From the NCBI GenBank assembly GCA_024400915.1, contig JAKSLX010000005.1:1-64000 (forward strand): a stretch of DNA of 64,000 bases, in the 5' to 3' direction. A program made the position numbers and the translations under genes. Under the pieces are notes generated by a model that was not told the origin of the DNA, did not search any database, and worked only from the letters and a program-made list of their open reading frames with translations. The stretch comes from Treponema sp. Its GTDB lineage: Bacteria; Spirochaetota; Spirochaetia; Treponematales; Treponemataceae. Within the stretch, counting starts at the first letter, position 1, and every line of letters begins with the position of its first letter. Below are positions 9,885 through 21,559 of the stretch, one piece after another.

Positions 9885-9960
9885 CAAAAAGAGAGGCCGC
9901 AGACAAAATCTCCCATGACATTCATAAGAAAATTTTGCATGCGACCTCATTGTCGTATAC
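9885..9960 (-). promoter_or_regulatory. Terminator-like leader hairpin of pyrG
   Basis: Minus strand: GTATACGACAATGAGGTCGCA opens a long hairpin. Outer arms are TGAGGTCGCA side 9948-9940 and TGCGGCCTC side 9901-9893 (one T-G wobble); inner CAAAAT/ATTTTG pairs extend it. It ends in TCTTTTTGTGGGGTTATATG, so the U tract runs almost into the ribosome-binding site. Longer and less T-rich than the sister leaders but the same layout. Confidence 0.65.
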
Positions 9961-9963
9961 GGG

Positions 9964-10029
9964 ATTGTATCCTATCACTTTACGCACTTTTTTTGAACGA
10001 GTTTCAGGATGCAATTCCGATTTTTACAA
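9964..10029 (-). promoter_or_regulatory. Probable pyrG promoter region with inverted copy of the shared box
   Basis: TACAAT (minus strand, 9969-9964) fits a -10 whose transcript would begin at the leader hairpin. No good -35 is seen. The box TTCCGATTTTTACAA is present at 10015-10029 but on the plus strand and 45 bases from the -10, so geometry differs from glnN, gltB and asnB. Lies between gltD and pyrG. Confidence 0.4.
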
Positions 10030-10039
10030 CGATATTTAA

Positions 10040-11548
10040 CTACAGGTTTGTATAGCCCATAAGGTACCTATCGATTTCTCTTGCACATTCACGACCTTCA
10101 GCGATTGCCCAGACTACAAGGGACTGACCGCGCCTCATGTCACCGCAGGCAAAAACCTTTTCGACGCTTGTCTTATATTTGCCCTCGTCGGCAGCAACAG
10201 TTCCGCGTTGTGTCATTTCTGTTCCGAATGCTTTTGGAGTATATTCTTCCGCACCAAGGAAACCTGCTGCAACAAGAATCATATCTGCCTTAAGTTCTTT
10301 TTCTGTTCCTTCGATTTCACAAAGTTTTCTCTGGCCGTCTACATTTCTGAATTCAACCTGAACAGTCTTTACGCCTGTTACATGGCCGTCCTTCTGGTAG
10401 ATTTCCTTGATTGTTGTCTTGTATACACGTGGGTCTTCTCCCTGTGTTGCGATAACTTCCATCTGGCCGTAGTCAGTCTTGAGAACCTTAGGCCACTGTG
10501 GCCATGGATTGTTTTCTGCGCGTTCTACAGGAGGCTTTGGCATCATTTCAAGAGCCACAACATTTGCAGCTCCAAGGCGAACACATGTACCTGTACAGTC
10601 GTTTCCAGTATCACCACCACCAACGATGATTACATTCTTACCTCTTGGATCCATATCACCAAGAGAGAATGGCTGTGCACCCTTTACAACTTCCTTTGTA
10701 ACTGCAGTAAGGAAATCAACTGCAGGATAGATACCCATTGAATCTTCACCGGCAACATTGAGCTTGCGAGCTTTCTTTGCACCACAGCAAAGTGCTACTG
10801 CATCAAAATCCTTAAGAAGTTCTTCGGCTTTTTTGTCTGCACCAACATTTGCATTGCATACGAATTCAACGCCTTCTGCCTTCATGAGGTCAACACGGCG
10901 GTCGATGACTTTCTTATCCAGCTTCATGTTTGGAATTCCGTACATGAGAAGTCCACCAACATGATCTTCGCGTTCAAATACAGTAACACTGTGACCGCGG
11001 CGGTTAAGCAAATCTGCAACAGCAAGACCTGCAGGACCTGAACCTACAACTGCTATTTTCTTTCCGCTTCTAACCTTTGGAACCTGTGGCTTCATGTAGC
11101 CTGATTCAAAAGCCTTTTCGATGATGTAAAGTTCGTTGTCGTGGATTGTTACAGGATCCTTGATGTCCTTTCCATCGCTGTAATCCTTTTCCATGCTGAT
11201 GCAGTTGCAGGCCTTTTCACAGAGGGCAGGACAAACACGTCCTGTAAACTCTGGGAAGCTTGAAGTCTTCAAAAGTCTCCAGGCAGCCATGTCATACTGT
11301 CCCTTGTAAAGTGCATCATTCCATTCAGGAATGAAGTTGTGGAGCGGACATCCTGTTACCATTCCACCAAGCTTGATTGCGCTCTGGCACATAGGTACAC
11401 CGCAGTTCATGCAGCGGCTTGCCTGCTTGCGACGGTCTTCATCGTTCAAAAGAACGTGCATTTCTTCAAAGTTCTTAAGACGGATTTTTGGATCAATCCA
11501 GTCGTTTTCTATTCTTGTATATTTAATAAATCCGTTAGACATTCCCAT
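10040..11548 (-). CDS. gltD: Glutamate synthase small subunit (NADPH-dependent)
   Basis: Transfers electrons from NAD(P)H to the GltB subunit. The 502-residue protein has N-terminal cysteine motifs for 4Fe-4S clusters (SRCMNCGVPMCQ, VTGCPLHN, CPALCEKACNC), an FAD Rossmann motif (KKIAVVGSGPAGLAVADLL), GLLMYGIPNMKL, and an NAD(P)H site (NVIIVGGGDTGNDC). The C-terminus has the second FAD contact (VFACGDMRRGQSLVVWAIAEG). Start at 11548 has GGAGATTTTATT before ATG; an ATG two codons later is an alternative. It lies 104 bases after gltB, separated by an AT-rich repeat. Confidence 0.95.
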   Translation of the reverse strand: MGMSNGFIKYTRIENDWIDPKIRLKNFEEMHVLLNDEDRRKQASRCMNCGVPMCQSAIKLGGMVTGCPLHNFIPEWNDALYKGQYDMAAWRLLKTSSFPEFTGRVCPALCEKACNCISMEKDYSDGKDIKDPVTIHDNELYIIEKAFESGYMKPQVPKVRSGKKIAVVGSGPAGLAVADLLNRRGHSVTVFEREDHVGGLLMYGIPNMKLDKKVIDRRVDLMKAEGVEFVCNANVGADKKAEELLKDFDAVALCCGAKKARKLNVAGEDSMGIYPAVDFLTAVTKEVVKGAQPFSLGDMDPRGKNVIIVGGGDTGNDCTGTCVRLGAANVVALEMMPKPPVERAENNPWPQWPKVLKTDYGQMEVIATQGEDPRVYKTTIKEIYQKDGHVTGVKTVQVEFRNVDGQRKLCEIEGTEKELKADMILVAAGFLGAEEYTPKAFGTEMTQRGTVAADEGKYKTSVEKVFACGDMRRGQSLVVWAIAEGRECAREIDRYLMGYTNL

Positions 11549-11567
11549 AATAAAATCTCCAGTTCAC

Positions 11568-11643
11568 CATTACTAATTCATAATTCACAATTCATAATTC
11601 ACAATTCTTAATTCTTAATTTTTAATTATGAATTATGAATTGC
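11568..11643. repeat. AT-rich AATTCATAATTCAC-type repeat between gltB and gltD
   Basis: Tandem variants of AATTCATAATTC, AATTCACAATTC and AATTCTTAATT, followed by AATTATGAATTATGAATT, which is their inverse, so the tract can fold into one long AU hairpin. It sits between two co-directional genes whose products form a complex. A short relative (GAATTATGAATTAC) is at 31798. Function unknown; probably a dispersed repeat or processing site. Confidence 0.6.
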
Positions 11644-11652
11644 AAAACTCGC

Positions 11653-16155
<4,503 letters not shown>

Positions 16156-16179
16156 AAGTAACCCCTATTTCCGCAAAAT

Positions 16180-16249
16180 AAAAAAAGACGTTTTACAAAA
16201 TTACAGGCCACCTTTAAACAGACAGTCTGTCCTCTTATAAAACGTCTTT
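16180..16249 (-). promoter_or_regulatory. Terminator-like leader hairpin of gltB
   Basis: A perfect 12-bp stem, AAAGACGTTTTA (16249-16238) with TAAAACGTCTTT (16195-16184), encloses a 42-base loop containing the palindrome ACAGACTGTCTGT. The T tract TTTTTTTATTTT and AGGGGTTA site follow. The left side GAAACAAAGACGTTTTAT (18 bases) is identical to that of asnB, 3 kb away. Confidence 0.75.
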
Positions 16250-16260
16250 GTTTCTGAACA

Positions 16261-16301
16261 ATACTATTGAATTAGGAAAAACATTCATTGTAAAAATCGG
16301 A
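16261..16301 (-). promoter_or_regulatory. gltB promoter with shared upstream box
   Basis: Minus strand: TCCGATTTTTACAA (16301-16288), 21 bases, TAGTAT (16266-16261) as likely -10, then 11 bases to the hairpin stem. No TTGACA-like -35. Same geometry as glnN and asnB. Confidence 0.5.
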
Positions 16302-16346
16302 TATTTTACTGAACTGTTATTTTTCTTTTTGAAATATTGATGACTA

Positions 16347-17375
16347 TCATCTCCTTACGTTTCCAACATCAACAGCAAGAGTGTATCCGGCACTTTCAAT
16401 CCGGTTCCTGATGCACTCATTGCATTTGAAGATGTCTTCCTGTATGCAGATTTTATTGTCATATAAAATATATTTTTTTCTTGCCTCTGCAGAAGTTATA
16501 TTAGGCATAAGGACATTTGCTCCTGCTTTCAAACCAAGCTCCCTACCCTGAGGATGAATTGTCCCAAGGGCTGTAGTTGCAGGAATCAATGCATAAGGAA
16601 ACATCAGTCTCAATACAGCAATAAGCCTTAAAGTCAGATGAAGACTTCCTTTTTTGAATTCGGCAAAAGGAGTATGGCTATAGGGAATGAAGGGACCAAT
16701 GCCAATCATGTCTGGACTCAGTTCCTGCAAAAACCTAAGATCCTGCAAAACATTTTCAAAAGTCTGAAATGGGGAGCCTACCATGAAACCTGCGCCAACC
16801 TGATATCCAATTTCTTTCAGATCAAACAGACACCTTTTTCGATTTTCTAGGCTCATTTCTTTTGGATGAAGTTTGCTGTAATGCAAGTTGCAGGCTGTCT
16901 CATGGCGAAGCAAATAGCGGTCTGCTCCTGCATCAAAATAAGACTGATAGCTTGCCCTGCTTTTTTCACCAATGGAAAGGGTTACGGCACAATCTGAAAA
17001 CTCTTTTTTTATTTCTGAGACAAGACTGCAAACAATGGCATCGGTAAAATAAGGATCCTCTCCACCCTGCAATACGAATGTACGGAAACCAAGTTCATAT
17101 CCATTTTTGCAGCATTCCAGAATTTCAGAAATTGACATCCTATATCTTAAAGCCTGTTCATTGCCCCGTCTTATACCACAGTAATAGCAATTGTTTCTGC
17201 AATAATTGGTAAACTCAATCAGACCTCTTGTATAAACAAGATTTCCATAGCATTCATTTCGCCTTGAATTTGAAAAATGGAACAGCTGCTCGTCAAATTC
17301 ATCTGTTTTCAACAGGTTTAGGAATTCTTCATCTGAAAGATTTTTTATTTCAAATAAAATTTCGGCGACATTCAT
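16347..17375 (-). CDS. hydE: [FeFe]-hydrogenase maturase HydE (radical SAM)
   Basis: Radical SAM enzyme for assembly of the hydrogenase H-cluster. From ATG at 17375 the protein is 342 residues and begins MNVAEILFEIKNLSDEE, aligning with HydE N-termini; an in-frame ATG at 17411 adds 12 hydrophobic residues and is less likely. The SAM cluster CX3CX2C is Cys59/63/66 (NYCRNNCYYCG). QGGEDPY, LRHETA, VGSPFQT and GIGPFIPY are HydE-typical. The second-cluster cysteines are also present (ICIQEDIFKCNEC). Its partners hydG and hydF lie 21 kb away on the other strand, and it splits asnB from gltB. It could be mistaken for BioB or PylB; the motifs favour HydE. Confidence 0.88.
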   Translation of the reverse strand: MNVAEILFEIKNLSDEEFLNLLKTDEFDEQLFHFSNSRRNECYGNLVYTRGLIEFTNYCRNNCYYCGIRRGNEQALRYRMSISEILECCKNGYELGFRTFVLQGGEDPYFTDAIVCSLVSEIKKEFSDCAVTLSIGEKSRASYQSYFDAGADRYLLRHETACNLHYSKLHPKEMSLENRKRCLFDLKEIGYQVGAGFMVGSPFQTFENVLQDLRFLQELSPDMIGIGPFIPYSHTPFAEFKKGSLHLTLRLIAVLRLMFPYALIPATTALGTIHPQGRELGLKAGANVLMPNITSAEARKKYILYDNKICIQEDIFKCNECIRNRIESAGYTLAVDVGNVRR

Positions 17376-17423
17376 GAGAAAATAATACCAAAGGTGAATT
17401 ATAAATTCCATTCATAAAAAAAA

Positions 17424-17541
17424 GGGGCTGTCTAATAAGTATTTATGCTAGCGGTCATTGAGCCTGTCGAAATGACCAAAATACCAGCTATGGTGGTTTC
17501 GACAAGCTCAACCACCATAAAACATACTTTTGGGACAGCCC
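17424..17541 (-). repeat. 118-bp palindromic element with two loop-complementary hairpins (copy 1)
   Basis: Ends are inverted repeats (GGGCTGTC...AAGTAT and its partner ATACTTTTGGGACAGCCC). Inside are hairpin A (GGTCATT 17453-17459 / AATGACC 17471-17477) and hairpin B (GGTGGTT 17492-17498 / AACCACC 17510-17516). Their 11-base loops, GAGCCTGTCGA and TCGACAAGCTC, are nearly complementary to each other; on the minus-strand RNA the odd pair becomes a G-U. Located between asnB and hydE. No target-site duplication seen. Related to copies at 31677 and 34119. Confidence 0.7.
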
Positions 17542-17581
17542 GCTCTTAACTCATTCATTTATAAAATGGAATTTATTGCAA

Positions 17582-19336
17582 TTAATAAGCCTGTTCATGC
17601 ACGGAGGCAATTGCGCGTCCTGATGGCTCATTTGCATTTTTCCATGCTTCGTCCCATTCAAGGGCCTTTGCTGTTGAACAGGCAACACCTGCTTCATGAG
17701 GAGGACACAGAGCGGCTGTTGGGCTTGGGAATAGCTTTTCGTAGATTTCGCGGTAGAAATATTCTTCCTTTGTAGAAGGTGTGTTTACAGGGAATCTCTT
17801 TTCCCTCTGTGCAAATTCCGCATCACTGACCTTCTGGTTTGTCATTTCTTTAAGTGTATCAATCCAACTGTAGCCTACGCCGTCGCTGAACTGTTCCTTC
17901 TGTCTCCAGCAAACATCAGGAGGAAGAATGTCTTCAAATGCCTTGCGGACAATCCACTTTTCAATGCGCTGCTTTCCATCTGGAAGCTTGATGCTCATCT
18001 TGTCCGTTGGGTTCAATCTCATGGCAATGTCGATGAATTCCTTGTGAAGGAATGGAACACGGCCTTCAATACCCCAGGCCATAAGAGACTTGTTTGCACG
18101 GAGGCAGTCATAAAGGTGAAGCTTACTCATCTTGCGAACCAATTCTTCATGAAGTTCCTTTGCATCAGGAGCCTTGTGAAAGTAAAGGTAACCTGCAAAA
18201 AGTTCATCAGAACCTTCACCTGAAAGAACCATCTTGATACCCATTGCCTTGATTGCGCGGGCCAAAAGATACATAGGAGTTGAGGCACGGACTGTCGTGA
18301 TGTCGTAGGTTTCAATATGATAGATTACATCTTCAAGGGCATCCAATGCTTCCTGAATTGTAAAATGGATTTCATGATGAACTGTGCCAATGTAGTCAGC
18401 AGCCTTTTTTGCAGCAATAAGATCAGGAGAACCTTCAAGACCGACTGCAAATGAGTGGAGCTGTGGCCACCAGGCATCCTTAAGGGAACCTGTTTCAACA
18501 CGCTTCTTTGCAAACTTCTGAGTGATTGCGGCAATTACAGTTGAATCCAGACCGCCTGAAAGAAGAACACCGTAAGGAACATCGGACATAAGCTGAGCCT
18601 TAACTGCACTTTCAAGCCCGTCACGAACCTTGGCGATTACAGAAGGATCAATCAATTCACCCTTGTCATCAGTTGCGCAAGGTGCATCCTTTACTGCATC
18701 ATAGCTTTCCCAGTCGCGCTTATACCACTTTGTTGGCTTTTCATCACCTGACCAGTAATAGCATCCGTTAGGAAATTCTTCTATTGTAATGCAATGGCCT
18801 TCAAGAGCCTTGAGTTCCGAAGCAACATAATAGCGGCCATCTTTGTCCCAACCCTGATAAAGGGGAACGACACCGATTTCATCACGGGCAATAAGATACA
18901 TGTCCTTTTCTGAATCATAAAGAGCAAAAGCAAAAATTCCAGAAAGCTTTTCAATCATTTCTTCAAACTTTCCGCCTTCGCGATATTTCTTATATAAAGG
19001 AAGAATTGCTTCACAGTCTGAACCTGTCTGGAATTCATATTTTCCAGTAAATTCACTGCGGATTTCCTTGTGGTTATATATTTCACCGTTTGCAGCAAGA
19101 ATGATTTTTCCGTCATCACTTACAAGAGGCTGCTTTCCGCTGAACGGGTCAACGATAGCAAGGCGTTCATGTGAAAGAATAGCATTGTCGCCTGTATATA
19201 CGCCGCTCCAGTCTGGACCACGGTGACGAATCTTTTTTGACATTTCAAGAACCTGGGAACGAAGCTGTTCCTTAAGTCCTTCTTCTACTGGTTTGCTTCC
19301 ACTGGCAAGGTCAAATGCTCCAACAAATCCACACAT
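17582..19336 (-). CDS. asnB: Asparagine synthase (glutamine-hydrolysing)
   Basis: Makes asparagine from aspartate, ATP and glutamine. The start is fixed by the required nucleophile Cys2: MCGFVGAFDLASG begins at 19336 and is preceded by GGGGGTTACTAT; open frame upstream to 19513 is just leader sequence. The 584-residue protein has the class II amidotransferase domain (HRGPDWSG, LSHERLAIVDPFSGKQP, NGEIYNH) and the synthetase domain with pyrophosphate loop LLSGGLDSTVIAA and SGEGSDELFAGYLYFHKAP. Same length range as E. coli AsnB. First gene of its unit, with hydE downstream beyond a repeat element. Confidence 0.95.
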   Translation of the reverse strand: MCGFVGAFDLASGSKPVEEGLKEQLRSQVLEMSKKIRHRGPDWSGVYTGDNAILSHERLAIVDPFSGKQPLVSDDGKIILAANGEIYNHKEIRSEFTGKYEFQTGSDCEAILPLYKKYREGGKFEEMIEKLSGIFAFALYDSEKDMYLIARDEIGVVPLYQGWDKDGRYYVASELKALEGHCITIEEFPNGCYYWSGDEKPTKWYKRDWESYDAVKDAPCATDDKGELIDPSVIAKVRDGLESAVKAQLMSDVPYGVLLSGGLDSTVIAAITQKFAKKRVETGSLKDAWWPQLHSFAVGLEGSPDLIAAKKAADYIGTVHHEIHFTIQEALDALEDVIYHIETYDITTVRASTPMYLLARAIKAMGIKMVLSGEGSDELFAGYLYFHKAPDAKELHEELVRKMSKLHLYDCLRANKSLMAWGIEGRVPFLHKEFIDIAMRLNPTDKMSIKLPDGKQRIEKWIVRKAFEDILPPDVCWRQKEQFSDGVGYSWIDTLKEMTNQKVSDAEFAQREKRFPVNTPSTKEEYFYREIYEKLFPSPTAALCPPHEAGVACSTAKALEWDEAWKNANEPSGRAIASVHEQAY

Positions 19337-19351
19337 ATAGTAACCCCCAAA

Positions 19352-19415
19352 AAAATAAAAAAGACGCTTTATACCGGAGAGGAATCGAAATTCCGCCCAT
19401 GCATAAAACGTCTTT
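19352..19415 (-). promoter_or_regulatory. Terminator-like leader hairpin of asnB
   Basis: Stem AAAGACGTTTTAT (19415-19403) with ATAAAGCGTCTTT (19372-19360): 13 bp with one G-U wobble that only pairs as minus-strand RNA. An inner stem GGAAT-TTCG-ATTCC makes a UUCG tetraloop. T tract TTTTTTATTTTTTT and GGGGGTTA follow. The 18 bases GAAACAAAGACGTTTTAT match the gltB leader exactly. Confidence 0.75.
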
Positions 19416-19424
19416 GTTTCGTCT

Positions 19425-19467
19425 ACTATATATCTTTGGTCATTAAAGTTTATTGTATTTTTCGGAA
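19425..19467 (-). promoter_or_regulatory. asnB promoter with shared upstream box
   Basis: Minus strand: TTCCGAAAAATACAA (19467-19453), 22 bases, TATAGT (19430-19425), 9 bases to the leader stem. The match to the glnN region extends upstream of the box (TTAGTTCCGAAAA in both). Confidence 0.55.
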
Positions 19468-19519
19468 CTAACAGCATATAAAAAACTATTATATATGCAT
19501 CGTTTTCTTCCATTTAACC

Positions 19520-19557
19520 TTGTCGTGTCCATATATATGCTCTATAATTTTCTTATG
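19520..19557 (+). promoter_or_regulatory. Promoter and possible leaderless ATG of the envelope operon
   Basis: TTGTCG (19520-19525), 17 bases, TATAAT (19543-19548), then TTTCTT and ATG at 19555. Transcription would begin at or next to this ATG, and no Shine-Dalgarno sequence is present. As sequenced, the ATG frame runs through a TA tract and stops at TAG 19618-19620 after 21 codons. Confidence 0.5.
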
Positions 19558-19596
19558 GGTTTTAGGTTTTACAAAGCAAATATAACTATACACAAT

Positions 19597-19612
19597 TATA
19601 TATATATATATA
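19597..19612. repeat. (TA)8 dinucleotide tract
   Basis: Eight TA units between the ATG at 19555 and the signal-peptide-coding frame of the first envelope gene. One more unit (or two fewer) would place the ATG in frame with the downstream gene. Such tracts change length by slippage, so this is a candidate phase-variation switch; a sequencing or assembly error at the tract is the alternative. Confidence 0.6.
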
Positions 19613-19621
19613 GTAAATAGA

Positions 19622-21559
19622 TTTTCAAAGAAATTCCTTTCACTCGTATCATTTACCCTTCTAACTTTAAATCTGCACGCAATTGAACTTGGATTTAAAT
19701 TCACGCCATCAGCTGTAATTCCATTAGCCACAGACAATACAATCGCAACAGGACTTTCCTACGGTGGAACAATAAACGCCGACATCGATCTCTTCAATTT
19801 CATTTCCCTCGGCCCTGAACTCTCATTTTTCGTTGTCCCTAAAGATGGCGAACAGAAACAATTTTTTGACTACAGTATCGGAGCAAACCTGGGATTTTAC
19901 TGGGCACCAGTATCCAGAATCATGCTCAGCCTAAATGGAGCATACGGATTTAATTTTGCACCATATACCTACGATGGAAGACTTGGTCCGGATGAAAAAT
20001 CCTATCTACCTGGATATGAAAAAAAATCATTCATAATGAATAATTTCTACTACAAGGGTACCGCAGACATTTCATTCCGATTCAGTCCAAACCTTACGAT
20101 GGGAATCACAGGCGGGTATGCAGACTATCTGTACGATGAAGAAAAATCCATAACCAAAGGAATCATAGCTGGAGTAAGCGTAAGAAAAATCTTCGACACA
20201 AGGAAACGGCCTAATAAAATAGAAATAGATCTTCTGCAGGAAGATAGCCTCTATCCTCTTTTTTCATTTGCATACAAGTCAGTACCTTTTGCCTTTACTT
20301 ATGTCACAAACAGAAACAATGCTGAAATCAAAGACATAACCGTTTCATTCCGTGCAGACAATTACACATCTTCCGCTTTCAAATGCAAGTCCATTCCAAT
20401 ATTAAGAAAGAATAAATCCGCAGAAATTCCAATCACAGGAGACTTTTCAAACGCCCTTTCAACCTTCACAGAAGACGGAATGTTCAATGCGGAGCTCATA
20501 ATAGAATACACCCTGCTAGGGAAAAAGATGACGGAAGTAAAGGAAGTCGTAATCAACACTTACAAACGAAACGCCTTCTCATGGTCAGATCCAAATGCAA
20601 TAGCTTCACTTATTTCTCCAAATGATGCAACAGTGCTGGAATTTACAAAAGGCATCATCGGAATAGCAAGAGACAACAACCACACAGGCATAAATCAAAA
20701 CCTTGAATCTTCTATGGCTCTTTTTGAAGCCCTCAACACCTACGGAATCATCTACGAAAAAGACACATTGACTCCATACGATGAAACACATATTGATCTG
20801 GATGAAATAGACACGATTCAATTTCCATTCCAGACAATAAATTTCAAAAGTGGAGACTGCGACGATCTTGCCGTTCTGTTTTCTGCAATGCTAAGTTCAG
20901 TAGGCATAAAATCTTCAATCGTATTCCTTCCTGACGATGTTGTCGTGGGAGTCAACCTTAACACAAGCGGTAAGGCAGCATCAAAACTGTTTTCATCCTT
21001 GGACAGGCTAATTGAAATCGATGGGGAAATCTACCTTCCCCTTTCAATGAAATCATTGAAACTTGGATATTACAAAGCATGGAGCAAGGCTCTGGAAGAA
21101 ATATATTCAGCAGAAAATGCGGACACGGTAATCCTTGAAGAAGCATGGAAAAGTTACCAAAGCCTTGGAATGACGGAAAAAGCATTCCTTGAAAACATAA
21201 ATGCCGACAAACTGAGAAGCCGTATTTCTGCAGCCTACCAAAACTATCAGCTTTACGAATTGGTTCCTCTCGGAAAATCATTGATAAAGACCTACAACGA
21301 AAATCCAACAGATGAAAACAGCAATTCGGTCGGAATGTTCTACCTTCGCATGGGAGACTACAAAAACGCAAAAAAATGGTTCGGCTTAGGTGCGGCACAC
21401 AACAACATTTCTTCACTATCCAACATGGGAAACATCCATCTTCTCGAAAAAGAATACAACCAGGCAGAAATATATTTCAGGAAAGTCCTTCAACTTAAAC
21501 CTGAGCATAGCGGTGCAAAACAGGGACTTGAGCGTTTGAAAAATCAAAGGGGAAAATAA
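19622..21559 (+). CDS. Exported protein with barrel-like, inactive transglutaminase-like and TPR parts; start unresolved
   Basis: The frame is open from 19586, but the first ATG in it is at 19922, which would cut off a clear signal peptide (KKFLSLVSFTLLTLNLHA, then IELGFKF, coded from ~19628). No ATG, GTG or TTG exists in frame upstream of 19922, so the coding start given here is only approximate; see the (TA)8 tract. After ~200 residues of alternating beta pattern like an outer-membrane barrel comes an Ig-like stretch, then a transglutaminase-like core with GDCDDLAVLFSAMLSSVG (Cys, coded at ~20858). The expected His of the paralogue next door is replaced (LPDDVVVGV), so it is probably not catalytic. 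The end has about two TPR units (GMFYLRMGDYKNAKKWF, LEKEYNQAEIYFRKVL). Function unknown; likely cell envelope. Stop touches the next ATG. Confidence 0.75.
   Translation, partial: FSKKFLSLVSFTLLTLNLHAIELGFKFTPSAVIPLATDNTIATGLSYGGTINADIDLFNFISLGPELSFFVVPKDGEQKQFFDYSIGANLGFYWAPVSRIMLSLNGAYGFNFAPYTYDGRLGPDEKSYLPGYEKKSFIMNNFYYKGTADISFRFSPNLTMGITGGYADYLYDEEKSITKGIIAGVSVRKIFDTRKRPNKIEIDLLQEDSLYPLFSFAYKSVPFAFTYVTNRNNAEIKDITVSFRADNYTSSAFKCKSIPILRKNKSAEIPITGDFSNALSTFTEDGMFNAELIIEYTLLGKKMTEVKEVVINTYKRNAFSWSDPNAIASLISPNDATVLEFTKGIIGIARDNNHTGINQNLESSMALFEALNTYGIIYEKDTLTPYDETHIDLDEIDTIQFPFQTINFKSGDCDDLAVLFSAMLSSVGIKSSIVFLPDDVVVGVNLNTSGKAASKLFSSLDRLIEIDGEIYLPLSMKSLKLGYYKAWSKALEEIYSAENADTVILEEAWKSYQSLGMTEKAFLENINADKLRSRISAAYQNYQLYELVPLGKSLIKTYNENPTDENSNSVGMFYLRMGDYKNAKKWFGLGAAHNNISSLSNMGNIHLLEKEYNQAEIYFRKVLQLKPEHSGAKQGLERLKNQRGK

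Noticed and set aside
19337..19513. N-terminal extension of AsnB by 59 residues
   Set aside because: Class II amidotransferases need Cys at position 2 after Met removal; MCGFVGAF at 19336 gives exactly that, and the extension is the leader hairpin.
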